NCBI RefSeq assembly: GCF_036850765.1
Contig: NC_089493.1
Span: 9,797,632 to 9,861,631, forward strand
DNA length: 64,000 nt
Source of the DNA: Saccopteryx bilineata
Lineage: Eukaryota; Chordata; Mammalia; Chiroptera; Emballonuridae
Direction of reading: 5' to 3'
A model generated the notes under the pieces. The model had not been told where the DNA came from. It saw only the letters and a list, made by a program, of their open reading frames with translations, and made no database searches. Shown here piece by piece: positions 24,990 to 35,588 of this stretch; the stretch's first letter is position 1; each line of letters opens with the position of its first letter. The position numbers and the translations under genes are program-made.

Positions 24990-25140
24990 TTTCCTTAAGC
25001 AAGTCTCTTTCCCTCTGAGAGTCTTGGGTCCCTCACACATATAATGGGGACTGAACCAGACCAGTGAGTCTGAGAATCACAACGAAACCAGAATCTTGGG
25101 CGAACCTGGGCACCTGCATTTTTGTAAAATAAAGTGGCCC
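24990..25140 (+). mobile_element. MIR-like SINE, possibly with an adjoining MER5-type fragment
   Basis: 'cctgcatttccttaagcaagtctctttccctctgagagtc' and 'ataatggggactg' follow the MIR order in sense. The sequence after about 25,070 is less clear. Confidence 0.45.
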
Positions 25141-25329
25141 AGATGACTCTAAGGAGCCACCCAGGTGAGGAAAGAAGGAAACAGAAACAGGGTCTCCCCC
25201 TGCACCCCTGCAGAAGCTGCCAGGCTGGGGAGGAGGGAGGCTGCAAGCCGGGCCTCTCCTCTCTCAGCCAGAGAGCTCTTCTGATGTTATCTGGTCGATG
25301 TATTGAGCTTCCTGGTAACTGAGTTGGAA

Positions 25330-26165
25330 GAAAGGGTTCTACTGTCGTTTGAAAATCCCTGGGACGTAAGCCTGTTAGGAGCCCCCTGACTCCCTGTCTG
25401 CGGCTCCCTCTGGGGCTTCCCTGCGCTCTGGGGTCTGGGGTGTGGGTACCATTCCTGTGCTCAGGAGAGCAGCCACGCCCTTGCCTCCCAGGTCTGGCCA
25501 CCCCTCCTTGATAGATGAGCTAACCCCCAACTGTGGCCCCCGCAGCATCACAGGGAGGGTTTTGATTACCTCGTTATGAGTTACCGCGGAGTGCCCTGGT
25601 GAAGGGTTGAAGGTATTTGAGACCCTTTGGGATCTAATGTGAGATATTACTAAAACGAGACTCCATTTAATAGGTGATAAATCTTGATATTGTAAGTTTA
25701 ATATAGTTTGATGGTTGTAAATCCAGTGAATCTACTGTAGGAATTTGCTGTGGGTTGCATTTATGAAATATTTAGTCAGGTGTGCTTAGAGGTACGACTT
25801 TTCTCATAAGGTACTAACTTTTATGGGCTTCACGAGAGAACTTCATATGGGCGTCAAGTGTGCTGCTATTTGTGAGCCTTTGAAATGAAAAAGGAAGAGG
25901 TTTTGTGGTCTCTCTTTTTTTGTATTATAGGAAAGCTCTTAGATAATATTCATAGTCATAACCAAGTCGAGAAGTAGATTCTAGTCTATTTAAGAACATT
26001 TTTTTAGGATAAGAAAATGGTAGGATAAAAGCAATTTAAGAGCAAGCTTGTAGTTGCCGTTAGATGTGAGCATTAGGAAGAGGTGCATGTGTCGAGTCGG
26101 AATGCGGAGAGTGTGGCCGCTGGGGCGAGTCCACCAGGCTGATGGCCAGGAGGCCCTGCGTTCAC
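25330..26165. other. unique, partly A/T-rich intergenic sequence
   Basis: No repeat family, gene or RNA is recognised. Open frames here are short and unsupported. Confidence 0.5.
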
Positions 26166-26169
26166 CACT

Positions 26170-26745
26170 GGCCACGGGTGTGTGTTTTGTATTGCTGTGG
26201 AACAGATTCACGTAAATTGGACTCATTCCCTCAGGATTTCTGTGCGCCAGGAGCCTGGGCACCGCTTGGCTGGGCCCTCTGCCCAGCGTCTCCCAGGCTG
26301 CAGTGAAGACCTCTGCTGGGCGGAGGTCTCGCCTCTGCTCGGGGTCCTGCCACGCTCACATGGTTGTTGGCCGAATGCATTTCTTTGAAGATGCAGAACC
26401 CCTTGCAGCTTGGCTTTTCCAGGCCAGCAGGAGATGCTTCTCCCCAACCTCCGGCCCTCTTTGCAGCAAAGGCTTGGATTCTTTGGGGAAGGGCTCACCT
26501 GATTGGGTCAGGCCCACCTAGGATGACACCCATTTTGATGACTTCACGGCCAACTGATTAGGGACCTTAATTACCATACCTCTGCAAAATCCTTTCGCCT
26601 TTGCCATCTAACATGACCTAACCCCAACAGTGCCATCCCATCCTATTCTCAGGTCCCACCCACACTCACAGGAGGGTGTCACAGAGGGCACAGACACCGA
26701 GGGGTGGGGATCTTGGGGGCTGTCTTGCTGGCCACACTATGGATG
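26170..26745 (+). mobile_element. ancient mammalian interspersed repeat (family not assigned)
   Basis: Runs from 'ttttgtattgctgtggaacagattca' through 'cacatggttgttggccgaatgcatttc' to 'aggggtggggatcttgggggctgtcttgctggccacacta'. This order is that of a well-known decayed mammal-wide element ending '...gggggccatcttagaggctgcc'. Confidence 0.55.
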
Positions 26746-27345
26746 AGACCTCAGTCAAGCCTCTTCATGTCCTTGAGCTTTCCTTTGAGTCGCTGTCTTG
26801 GGGTTACGGGTGTTGTTGGCCTCAGTGGGACAATATGTGGGAAGTCCCAGGTTCAGCGCACCGTGTGCCGCGGGCAGGTGGCGAGCACCTGAGTGGAAGA
26901 AGCCGTGGGGAGTATTACTAAAGCTGCAATTCTGCTTTGGCCCAAGATACCACCGGGTCCCCGCACGGACGATCAAAGGAAGACACCACGGTCAATCTTC
27001 CTTCCTTTTCTTTCGTGGGAGGGGTGGGGGGCGAGGGTCCATAGGGGTACCCAAACCGCTTGTATTTTCTTCCACTTTTAAAAAGCAGTTGCCTTTCCAA
27101 ACCCCCACACTCCGAACGGTGGCCACGGACATCTTTCTTGGATTGGGATTGGACACAGTCTCCAGTCCTTACCTTGACTTCCTACTGCCCTCCCAGCCTC
27201 TCACTGAGATCAGAAAGGTGCCATCCACAACAGCGCTGTGCCTGGCCACTTGGGGGGGGGCGGGGACACGTTCCCCTCCTTCCCACACCCACTGCCCTAC
27301 ACGGCCCCTGTAAGACTTTTCATTTCACAATCAACGTAGAACCCA

Positions 27346-27405
27346 ACCGGACTCAGATAGGAGAAGACCCCCTCCCCACCGGACTCAGGAGAAGACCCCC
27401 TCCCC
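27346..27405 (+). repeat. tandem duplication of a 28-32 bp unit
   Basis: Two adjacent copies beginning accggactcag and ending gaagaccccctcccc; the second lacks 4 bp. The core ggactcaggagaagacccc resembles the minisatellite unit found 1.9 kb downstream. Confidence 0.8.
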
Positions 27406-27419
27406 GCCCTGCACAGTTG

Positions 27420-28700
27420 CTGCGGGTCACTGGTAAGTGATTAACCAGAGAGTATTTGGAGCACAGATAGCTGCTTTTGCCATTGTAACCAAAAGCGCCC
27501 TCTGCACAGCCATAATTACAAACGCAGGGAAATGGAGGGAAAAATCCATCTTATTTAAAAGTGTTTCAGTGTCAGCAAACACATTGCGACGCCATGGAGA
27601 AAGCTCTTTTGTTAAGGACACATTCGACTTGAGGTTTTTAATTTGTTTGAAGTGTTTTGCTAAAACAGAATTATGTTGGAGTTTACATAAAAGTAGAGAA
27701 TGACATGAAAAGTTTTAACTTAAGCAGCAAAATATAAAGGCTAATCTTATTTAAAAGTAATATGTATGTCTTGATTGAGCGCCCAGATACTCTCAACGGG
27801 GACTTTTTAGTGGAATCGGGTCTAAGCTGTTACACTGAGTTACACCGAGAAAGGTTTTCCTGAGCTTATATTTCCAGACCCGAAATACTCTTGTGGCTGC
27901 ATTTAATAAAGAAACGAAAGTCTTGAGTAAGGGGATATGATTTTTTATGGCAGAAGGAATGCAAATAACTTTTTAGTCTCATTGCCTTGACTGGGTTTGG
28001 TTTGATTTGATGGCGTTTAATAATGACTTATAACCTGTGCTGACAATACGCAGGCCCGCACAACGTCACTTGACTCATTTATTCTGCTTGCTGTAAAAAC
28101 AAAGAGATGGCAAATAAATATATGGAATGTTCATTGTTTGTCAGAGGGCCCAAGCCAAGAGTTTTCAGTGACCTTTTAAAATATGGTCCCAGGCTAGTAC
28201 TAAAATGTCTGTCACTCAACACACACACTTGCATGCTTTGACTCTTTTAACCCACGCATCTTGTGTTTTTCTCTTTCAAATGGGCGTATGAATTTCCAAT
28301 CAGCCGCCCCGATTTAGGTTTTTGCATTGGGAGGATTTACTGTAAATTGCAGCCTGACAATTACAATACGCAGGGCACCGGCGAGTTATTAATGGGCTCG
28401 CCTACTGATGGCCTTTCAGCGCTGCCTCGGCCCTGCTGAGCCTCAGCCTAATTAGATCCAGGGGTAGGGGCCCCGGCGGATGAGGCAAGTGGGGAGGGGG
28501 CTCCCCGAGACTCCCTCCCCCCCCCCCCGCAGAGGAAGATATCAATTGATTATGGATGACTCCTGTCCGCCCCGTCAGATTTCTAATGACTTGTATTGGC
28601 TTAAGGAGGTCTGCCTGGTTTGACAGCGTCAAGCTCAGCTGACAAAGACCAGCAGGTGACTTTAATTGAGGACTTCGATGGCAAGAGGTTTTTATGCAAG
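27420..28700. promoter_or_regulatory. candidate conserved non-coding regulatory block
   Basis: About 1.3 kb without visible transposon sequence and with many homeodomain-type cores: ttaattg, taatga, taatgg, caattgattatgg. There is also an octamer-like ttgcat and several tgacag TALE-type sites. No long open frame. The composition (balanced, motif-rich, repeat-free) is typical of deeply conserved developmental enhancers. Inference only; no alignment was possible. Confidence 0.45.
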
Positions 28701-29256
28701 GCAGAGCAACAGTTCAACAGACACAAAAGAGGCCTGTAAAAAAAAAAAGAAAGAAAGAAGTCTGTAGACTGGGACCAGACCCGGAGTTAGCTACTTTCCT
28801 TTCGTTCAGTTTACACTTTTTTCACCCCTGCAGTGGTGGGATCAGGAAGGGAGACCTCCCCCCTCCCCGCCCCTGGAAACTCTGCAGCCGTCTCTCCTCT
28901 CTCTTGGGTTTCAATATTTATCTTTAGGGATAAATTATGTCCAGGCATAAATTATGTTTGACACATCTCAATGCTGGGAGGAAAAAAAAATTAAATTTTT
29001 TCACTGCTCTGAAAAACATTCCCCAGAACACACCGCGCTCCGAGTGCACCCTGAAAGGGCTAACTAAGCGAGCTGTTTAGTTTTACGGAATTAAATGGAG
29101 GGCCTGTCTGAGGCACCGGAAGGGCGGAGGGTAATGATCAGTGAGTGAATGAATGAGAAAAAGAAACGCTGGCTGATAGGATCGCAGACTGGGAGACCGG
29201 GAAAGGCCGGGAGGGGGCGGGCTGAGCTGGGTCCCGCCACAAAGCTGCTCACTGCT
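28700..29256. other. unique sequence between candidate regulatory block and minisatellite
   Basis: Contains an A-rich run (28,739-28,760) and a repeat-free stretch at 28,960-29,150 with TTAAT-type motifs. No gene seen. Confidence 0.5.
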
Positions 29257-29760
29257 GGGCTCAGGGAGAAGACCCGCTGGGCTCAGGGAGAAGACCAGCT
29301 GGGCTCAGGGAGAAGGGCTCAGGGGGAAGGGCTCAGGGAGAAGGGCTCAGGGAGAAGGGCTCAGGGGGAAGACCCGCTCGGCTCAGGGAGAAGGGCTCAG
29401 GGGGAAGACCCGCTGGGCTCAGGGAGAAGACCCGCTGGGCTCAGGGAGAAGGGCTCAGGGAGAAGGGCTCAGGGGGAAGACCCGCTGGGCTCAGGGAGAA
29501 GGGCTCAGGGAGAAGACCCGCTGGGCTCAGGGAGAATGGTTCAGGGGGAAGACCCGCTGGGCTCAGGGAGAAGGGCTCAGGGAGAAGACCCGCTGGGCTC
29601 AGGGAGAAGGGCTCAGGGGGAAGACCCGCTGGGCTCAGGGAGAAGGGCTCAGGGAGAAGACCCGCTGGGCTCAGGGAGAAGGGCTCAGGGAGAAGACCCG
29701 CTGGGCTCAGGGAGAAGGGCTCAGGGAGAAGACCCGCTGGGCTCAGGGAGAAGACCCGCT
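29257..29760 (+). repeat. 36-bp composite minisatellite, about 504 bp
   Basis: The array alternates a 14-nt unit (GGGCTCAGGGAGAA) and a 22-nt unit (the same start plus GACCCGCT), giving a 36-bp higher-order repeat in its distal two thirds. Because 36 is divisible by three, one frame stays open and reads GSGRRAQGEDPL over and over. That open frame is a by-product of the array, not evidence of a gene. Confidence 0.95.
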
Positions 29761-29879
29761 AGGAGATGCCTTGGTTTGGAGGGCTGGGCCGGCTCGAGGT
29801 GCCCTGTCATTTGCTGGCGGCCTCTGATGCGCTCCCCATTCTAGGGGCTCACAGGGACTGTTTCTAACCTTTTGGAGTC

Positions 29880-30130
29880 CCTGCCCCAGCCCTATGAACC
29901 CATGTCTTATTCAACCCCTTTGCCTCCCCCGGTTCTTTGCCAGGTATTCTCATTCTCATGCTTCTAACCTTTGCCTGTGCTACTTTCGCTGCCTGAATTT
30001 TTCTCCCTCCCCACCCTTTCTTCATCTTCAAAGTCCTGTTCACCCTTCAAGACAGTTTGGTCACCTCCTCCAAGAAGCTTTCCAGTTGCTCCCTTGTGCT
30101 TCCCCTAGGCATCCTGACGGCAGAGCCCAC
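29880..30130 (+). mobile_element. L2 LINE 3' fragment
   Basis: Matches the L2 3' coding end in sense: 'tttgcctgtgctactttcgctgcctgaat', then 'aagtcctgttcacccttcaagac' and 'tcacctcctccaagaagctttcc'. Decayed. Confidence 0.65.
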
Positions 30131-30589
30131 GCTCTCACCCACTACACTGTGCTACCGCCCATGAAGGGGGTAAGGAAACGCCTGCGTGTCCCCCTGAGCA
30201 GCCAGAACACAACTGGCACACCAAGGACGGAATTAAAGGAGTCCCAAAGTTGGAGAGAAGGGAGACATGAATTCTGGGGAAGGTGGGTGGAGGCAGAATC
30301 CAGGGACCCTCGGAAGGGAGGGGGACCCCAAGCCTGGGCAGGACTCTGGAGCAGTGGTGGGAATGGGGTATTCTGGGCAGATCTTGGACTCTGAAGGTCA
30401 GTCATCCAGTGCCAGATAGTTTAAGGGCTGGGAATGTTACCCAGAAGGACTCCTGATTTGTAAACTCCAGGGTCCTTTCAGCCTAATAGCCTAGCGTGGT
30501 CCATAAGTTACGAGCAGGTTGGCAGGTGCTCCAAACCCCTGAAGGAGCAAATTCATACACTCTAGCCTCTGCATCCTCCCACTGCCATG

Positions 30590-30860
30590 GCCTCAACCTG
30601 CCCACCTCTGCTCTGCAAAACAGCCTTCCCTCTACCCCTGGCCAGGCCCCACCCAGCTCTGAAGGCAGCCCCTCCTCTGGGAAGCCTTCCTGGATTCCAG
30701 GTTTTGGTAGAATTGTTTCCTCATGAACCCACCTCTCAGGTGTTATCAGTCCTATGCTTTGCATTCCTGGAGCCCTATTGGGGGTGCCCCTGGGGCTGGG
30801 GTCAGAGTCATCTCTGTATCACCTCTGTATTGCCCATCTGCTGCTGAATGAATGAGAGAG
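30590..30860 (+). mobile_element. second L2-like fragment
   Basis: 'cctcctctgggaagccttcctggatt' is the L2 '…gaagccttccctgac' motif, and the end 'tgctgaatgaatga' fits the L2 tail. Approximate ends. Confidence 0.5.
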
Positions 30861-30864
30861 CAAA

Positions 30865-31265
30865 ATAGCGGTCCTTACCCCAAAGAACTGTCTTCGTCCA
30901 CCAATTTTGGAAGCTGAGCTGCTTGATTTTTTTTTTTTAACTTAAACTTTGGAGCTATTTAACGATTATTTGTCTATGAGGGTCTTTGTTAGGCAGCTCA
31001 GCATTCTGACCAAGGCGATGGTATTTGGTTGCTGAGCGTTTTCTATGCACTGGGCTCTGTGGGGGTTGGTGGAGGTGGCCCCAGTCCAGTCGGGGAGGGG
31101 GTGCACAGAGGCAAACAGAAAGCAATACAGGGAGGAGAAACCCGCCCTTGGACCAGGGAGACGGGGAAGGATGGAGTGGGGACACCCAGATTCTGTCTGA
31201 GAGGAAGGGGAAGGTGAGGACTGTGCTTGTCACCCCTGGTGCTGGGGGTGGCGGCAGTCTGAGCT
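30865..31265. other. unique sequence
   Basis: A T-run at 30,927-30,939 and G-rich DNA follow. No supportable feature. Confidence 0.5.
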
Positions 31266-31269
31266 CCTG

Positions 31270-31375
31270 CGGTGCAAGGACCGTCACTCAAGGTGTCTTC
31301 GTCTCCCTCAGTGTCTAGCCCGGAGTCTGAAACAGGAGGTTTTCACTGCGTGATGAATGAACGAATGAATGTTGA
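31270..31375 (+). mobile_element. L2-type 3' tail
   Basis: 'cagtgtctagcccggagtctgaaacagg' followed by 'tgatgaatgaacgaatgaatg' is the usual end of L2 or MIR copies. Confidence 0.5.
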
Positions 31376-31399
31376 ATGTGTGGAGGAGGTCCTAAACCT

Positions 31400-32028
31400 C
31401 CATGCTGATCCCGAATTTTAGCCCCAGCCTGACTCCCCCAATGCCTTGCCCGCCTTCCCCAACCTCAGCCTGTGCGGGTGAGCCCACCACGCCCCACTTC
31501 TCTCTGCTGGGCTGGTGGGCTTGTTTTTCTGTCTCTAGAAACATCAGGCCGCCTTCCCCTCCCTCTCTCCCTCCCTTCTCCTGTAGAAATGTCTCTCCTG
31601 CCATGACCCTTGCCGGTCTCTGTCCTTCCTCTGGCCTCTCTGGACCTTTGTCACAGTTCCTGAGTGTCTACCTGTCTTTGGCTTTCCTCTCCTGCCATCA
31701 GGGCCGTGGTGAGTGCGCCCTCAGCTCTCTTCAGGGAACCGGGACAGGGGTCTCCTGCCCCTCCCTCCACGATGGCAGATATGAGAGCTGTACGGGGCTC
31801 TCAGGTCTTCCGGCATCATCCTTCCTGCCCTCCTCCAGCCGTTTTCTAATGGGACAATGAGGTTCAGAGAGGGGACATGGCTCATCCTGTGTCCCCACCT
31901 GCCTGACCGTGGAGCCGAGGCAGCCGCTTGCCTGGGGCCCTCCTCATCTGACACCATGTGCTCCTTCCTTCCCACCCCCTCGTCCTCCACAGAAACAGGC
32001 CTCTCCGGGTTCCGCTGTTTCAGCCACC
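31400..32028. other. C/T-rich unique sequence with MIR-like core
   Basis: Long C/T-biased stretch. A MIR-like antisense core is visible near 31,845-31,900 ('aatgggacaatgaggttcagagagggg'). No gene. Confidence 0.4.
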
Positions 32029-32036
32029 CTCTAAGC

Positions 32037-32249
32037 CAGCGGTTCTCAACCTGTGGGTCGCAACCCCAGTGGGGTCGCCTAAAGCCATCAGAAAATACAT
32101 AATGCATATCAGGTATTTAAATTCCGAATCATAACTGTAGCAAAATTACAATTATGAAGTAGCCACCAAAGTTATTTTTTGGTTTGGGGTCACCGCAACA
32201 TGAGGAACTGTATTGCAGGGTCACGCATTAGAAAGGTTGAGAACCACTG
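32037..32249 (+). mobile_element. hAT MITE, SPIN/URR1-like, 213 bp, with perfect target duplication
   Basis: Terminal inverted repeats are CAGCGGTTCTCAACCT on the left and the complement of CAGTGGTTCTCAACCTTT on the right. It is flanked by the perfect 8-bp duplication ctctaagc (32,029-32,036 and 32,250-32,257), as hAT transposases make. The body has 'gtgggtcgcaacccc', 'caaaattacaattatgaagtagc' and 'catgaggaactgtatt', as in the non-autonomous SPIN/URR1 group. It encodes nothing and would have been moved by a transposase supplied in trans. Confidence 0.88.
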
Positions 32250-32257
32250 CTCTAAGC

Positions 32258-32538
32258 AAAAGGAAGAAGTCAGGACAGAGGGCGTTTGAGGAGTGCGAAC
32301 CTGAGACCTTAGGAAGGGGGTGGGAGAATTGGAAGGAAGATCCTGGGTGACTGAAGCCACCTTCTGGTGTGGGATGATGGGCAGAAAGAGGTGGTGTGAA
32401 AGTGGACGCCTGCAGGAAGAGAGAGCAAGATGGGGGGAGAGACCCCTAAGGAAGGAGGCTGGAGTCCCAAGATTCTGTGGTGGCTTGAAGTGCCCAGGAT
32501 TTTGAGGGGGGAATAATGTTGCATATGAACAAACAAAT
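32258..32538. other. unique G-rich spacer
   Basis: Between the MITE and the GGT/GAT array. No feature recognised. Confidence 0.5.
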
Positions 32539-33462
32539 AAATGATGGTGATAGTGATGATAGTGGTGATGGTGATGGTGGTGGTGATGATGCTGATGGTG
32601 GTGATGGTGGTGGTGGTGATGGTGATGGTGGTGATGGTGATGGTGGTGATGGTGGTGGTGGTGGTGATGATGGTGATGGTGATGGTGGTGATGGTGGTAG
32701 TGATGATGGTGGTGGTGGTGATGGTGATGGTGGTGGTGGTGATGGTAGTGATGGTGGTAGTGATGATGATGATGGTGGTGGTGATAGTGGTGGCAATGGT
32801 GGCGATGGTGGTGGTGATAGTGGTGATGGTGATGGTGGTGGTGATCGTGGTGGTGGTGATGGTGGTGATGGTGATGTTGGTGATGGTGATGGTGATGATG
32901 CTGATGGTGGTGATCGTGGTGATGGTGATGTTGGTGATGGTGGTGGTGATGATGCTGATGGTGGTGATGGTGGTGGTGGCAATGGTGGCGATGGTGGTGG
33001 TGATGTTGGTGATGGTGATGGTGGTGATGGTGGTGGTGGTGGTGGTGGTGATGGTGATGGTGGTGGTGGTGATGGTAGTGATGGTGGTAGTGATGATGGT
33101 GATGGTGGTGGTGATGGTGGTGGTGGCAATGGTGGCGATGGTGGTGGTGATAGTGGTGATGGTGATGGTGGTGGTGGTGATGGTGGTGGTGGTGATGGTG
33201 GTGATGGTGGTGATGGTGGTAGTGATGATGGTGATGGTGGTGGTGATGGTGGTGGTGGCAAAGATGGCGGTGGTGGTGGTGGTGATGGTGATGGTGGTGG
33301 TGGTGGTGGTTATGGTGGTGGTGGTGGTGGTGGTGATGGTGATGGTGGTGATGGTGGTGATGGTGGTGGTGATGGTGATGGTGATGGTGGTGATGGTGGT
33401 GATGGTGGTGGTGGTGGTGATGGTGATGGTGGTGATGGTGGTGGTGGTGATGGTGGTAATTA
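32539..33462 (+). repeat. (GGT/GAT)n trinucleotide array, about 0.92 kb
   Basis: Almost entirely GGT and GAT (with GGC, AGT variants) triplets. Higher-order periodicity is visible; for instance a 'ggtggcaatggtggcgatgg' block recurs near 32,790, 32,978 and 33,123. All three forward frames stay open as Gly/Asp-, Met/Val- or Trp/Cys-type simple repeats, and the reverse strand reads Pro/Ser. These are not genes. Confidence 0.95.
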
Positions 33463-33504
33463 TGATGAGGCTACAATGATGATAATATTAACTCACTTGT
33501 GTGA

Positions 33505-33570
33505 CCTTGGGTAAGTCCTTTACCTTTACTGGGCCTCAGTTTCTCCATTTACAAAACAAAGAGGTAGAAC
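33505..33570 (+). mobile_element. MIR SINE core
   Basis: 'cttgtgtgaccttgggtaagtcctttacctttactgggcctcagtttctccat' is the MIR core in sense, adjoining the GGT/GAT array. Confidence 0.8.
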
Positions 33571-33844
33571 TTCAGCCTCCTTCCTCCTCTCTGACTCTGG
33601 GATCCAAAACAAGGGTCAGAAGGATATAGGAACATATCTTAGGAAAGAAAGAGAAAAACTTGGGGGGAACATTTGTGCAGTCATGAGACCAAAGGGCGAC
33701 CTCTTCTGAAAATCTCTCTCCTGTCCCTGGACTGGGAAGGCAGTCCCTGCTCTGCTGGGGACTAGGTGTTGCTAGTGCTGGGAAGAAAGTGGGCTCGCAG
33801 CACAGCCCACCGTGTGCTGACAGCACGGGGCTTCCCAGCCCAGC

Positions 33845-34145
33845 AAGTCCTCACCTGCTAATTACATCTACCAGGCCCGCCTCCACCGGGAGTTTGGCTC
33901 TGCAGAATCACTGCCCCGCCCCCAAAGGGTCTGCAGCAAATCATTAAAATATCGGGTTTCCAGCGTCTGGGGGACGAGTAGGTGCTAAAAAGAGGCCAAG
34001 CTGGATTTGTCAAAAGCCAATCAGCTCTCACACTCCAAATACCCCCTCTTGCTAGGAGCAACCAGCCTGGTGTTTAGGGGTGTGAGGGGTGTCGAGGGGG
34101 GCTCTGGGAAAGCACTTAACTCCCGGGCACTAATTAGTTGCCCTC
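33845..34145. promoter_or_regulatory. candidate conserved non-coding element
   Basis: Repeat-free segment with ctaattaca, tcattaaaatat, gccaatcag (CCAAT type) and gcactaattagttgcc within 300 bp. It looks like a homeodomain-bound enhancer. Inference only. Confidence 0.4.
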
Positions 34146-34149
34146 AGGG

Positions 34150-35175
34150 CCAGACAGAGCCATGGGGAGCCTGGGGAAGGCCCAACTGTCCCGCAGGATG
34201 AAGGCCAGGGAAATCAGCTTGGGAAGCACCCACTAGCCCAGGCCTTCACCAACTGGGTGAAATCTGGGCTTTCGGCTGACCGGCAGCATGGGCTCAGTCT
34301 TGCTTGCCTCCTACAAGAAGGGAGAAGTGGGCCCGTGGCCGTGGGCCGTGGGCCCTTAGCACCGAGGAAACGCAGTTCACCCTTGCAGTCCTTCCATCAG
34401 GAGAGTCGTCCTAGAGCAGCCACTGTGGCCAGTCCCAGGGAGATGAGCCGAGGGCACCAAACACTGTTCGCAGCCGCCAGGTTCTCCTTTCTCCAGGTTC
34501 GCCCGCAGCCTCTGACCACAGTGCGGTCATCTACGCTGGTATCCTCTGCCCAACCCTGGCTGTGGGCGTTCTTCAGGCTCTGCCCTGGCCTTAGCTCTTC
34601 CTGCCCCTCCGCTCCTCCTCCTCAGTCTCTCTGGGTGACATCACCGACTCCCAGGGCCTGATTACTGGTGGTGCCAATGGCTCCCCAGGTCGGTGTCTCC
34701 AGCCCAGACCACCCTTCTCACTTCCAGACCCATATATCCATCCATCTCCATGAGTCTCCCCCTGGGAGGCCCTCAACATCAACCCATGGAGGAGGGATCG
34801 TCCTCCCGGCCCGTCCAAAGCTACGCCTTCTCCTAGGACTAGCAAACAACACACCGTCCATCCAATCACCCAGATCAGAAACCTTGGAGTCACACTTGGG
34901 ACGTTTGTCCTTCTGTCATCATTCACCAGGCAGGGACCCCAGGTCCTGCCAGCTCTTCTGTGGGAGCTGCTGGGTTTGGTCCTCTCTCCCAGCCCAGCCA
35001 GGGCCCCTGTCTCAGCAGCCTCCCTGCTGTCGGCCCCGTCTCCAGTTCGGTCTTCTCGGATCCCTTCTCTGCAGTCACCACAGGGATCTTTCTGAAACAC
35101 AGGCCTGACTGCACACCCCCTCCCGGGAGACTTCTGGTCCTCAGAGGCCATTTCCCCGGAGAGGGCGCCTAGCGG
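34150..35175 (+). mobile_element. decayed old interspersed repeat(s) in GC-rich DNA
   Basis: 34,880-35,130 carries phrases ('accttggagtcacacttggg', 'gatctttctgaaacacaggcctgactgc') of an old mammal-wide repeat whose family I cannot name. The rest is unique. The 212-codon antisense frame (34,591-35,229) overlaps it and has no domain. Confidence 0.4.
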
Positions 35176-35184
35176 AGCCGCACT

Positions 35185-35350
35185 GTAGCCTGTGCTCCTC
35201 CTGGTCTGGCGGCCGAAGGCGGTTTTCACCTCCTTGCCAGCCTAGGTCTAAGCAATTCACTTAACACCCTAGGCCTCCGTTTCCTCAGCTGTGAAGTGCA
35301 GATAATATGTGCCCAGTACACAGGATTGTTGTGAGGGTCAAATGGAGTAA
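35185..35350 (+). mobile_element. MIR SINE
   Basis: 'caattcacttaacaccctaggcctccgtttcctcagctgtgaag', then 'gattgttgtgagggtcaaatg', in MIR order. Confidence 0.75.
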
Positions 35351-35390
35351 GGTCTATCCAATGTTTACAGACTGGGTCATGCATATTCCG

Positions 35391-35468
35391 TTGTGTGTGT
35401 GTGTGTGCATGTGTGTGTGTGTGCATGTGTGTGTGTGTGTGTGTGTGCGTGTGCGTGTGCATGCGTGC
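35391..35468 (+). repeat. (TG)n microsatellite with GC interruptions
   Basis: About 78 bp of alternating TG/CG/CA steps, a Z-DNA-prone alternating tract. Confidence 0.92.
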
Positions 35469-35588
35469 AACAATGTGCCAGGGAGCACAGAGAATTGCAG
35501 GGTAAACTTGAGGCACTTTCTTATATCAGTTTTACTCAATTCTTGAGACCCAGTATTTACTTATTTATGTATTCATTTATCCAATATA

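Noticed and set aside
29149..29844. 231-codon open frame with repeated GSGRRAQGEDPL
   Set aside because: It is the minisatellite read in a frame kept open because the period is a multiple of three. No domain, no splice or promoter support.
32446..33514. Long open frames on both strands (Gly/Asp, Met/Val and Pro/Ser types; up to 332 codons)
   Set aside because: Translation of the GGT/GAT simple array; all frames lack stops because of composition.
34591..35229. 212-codon antisense frame
   Set aside because: Overlaps an old interspersed repeat and shows no domain.
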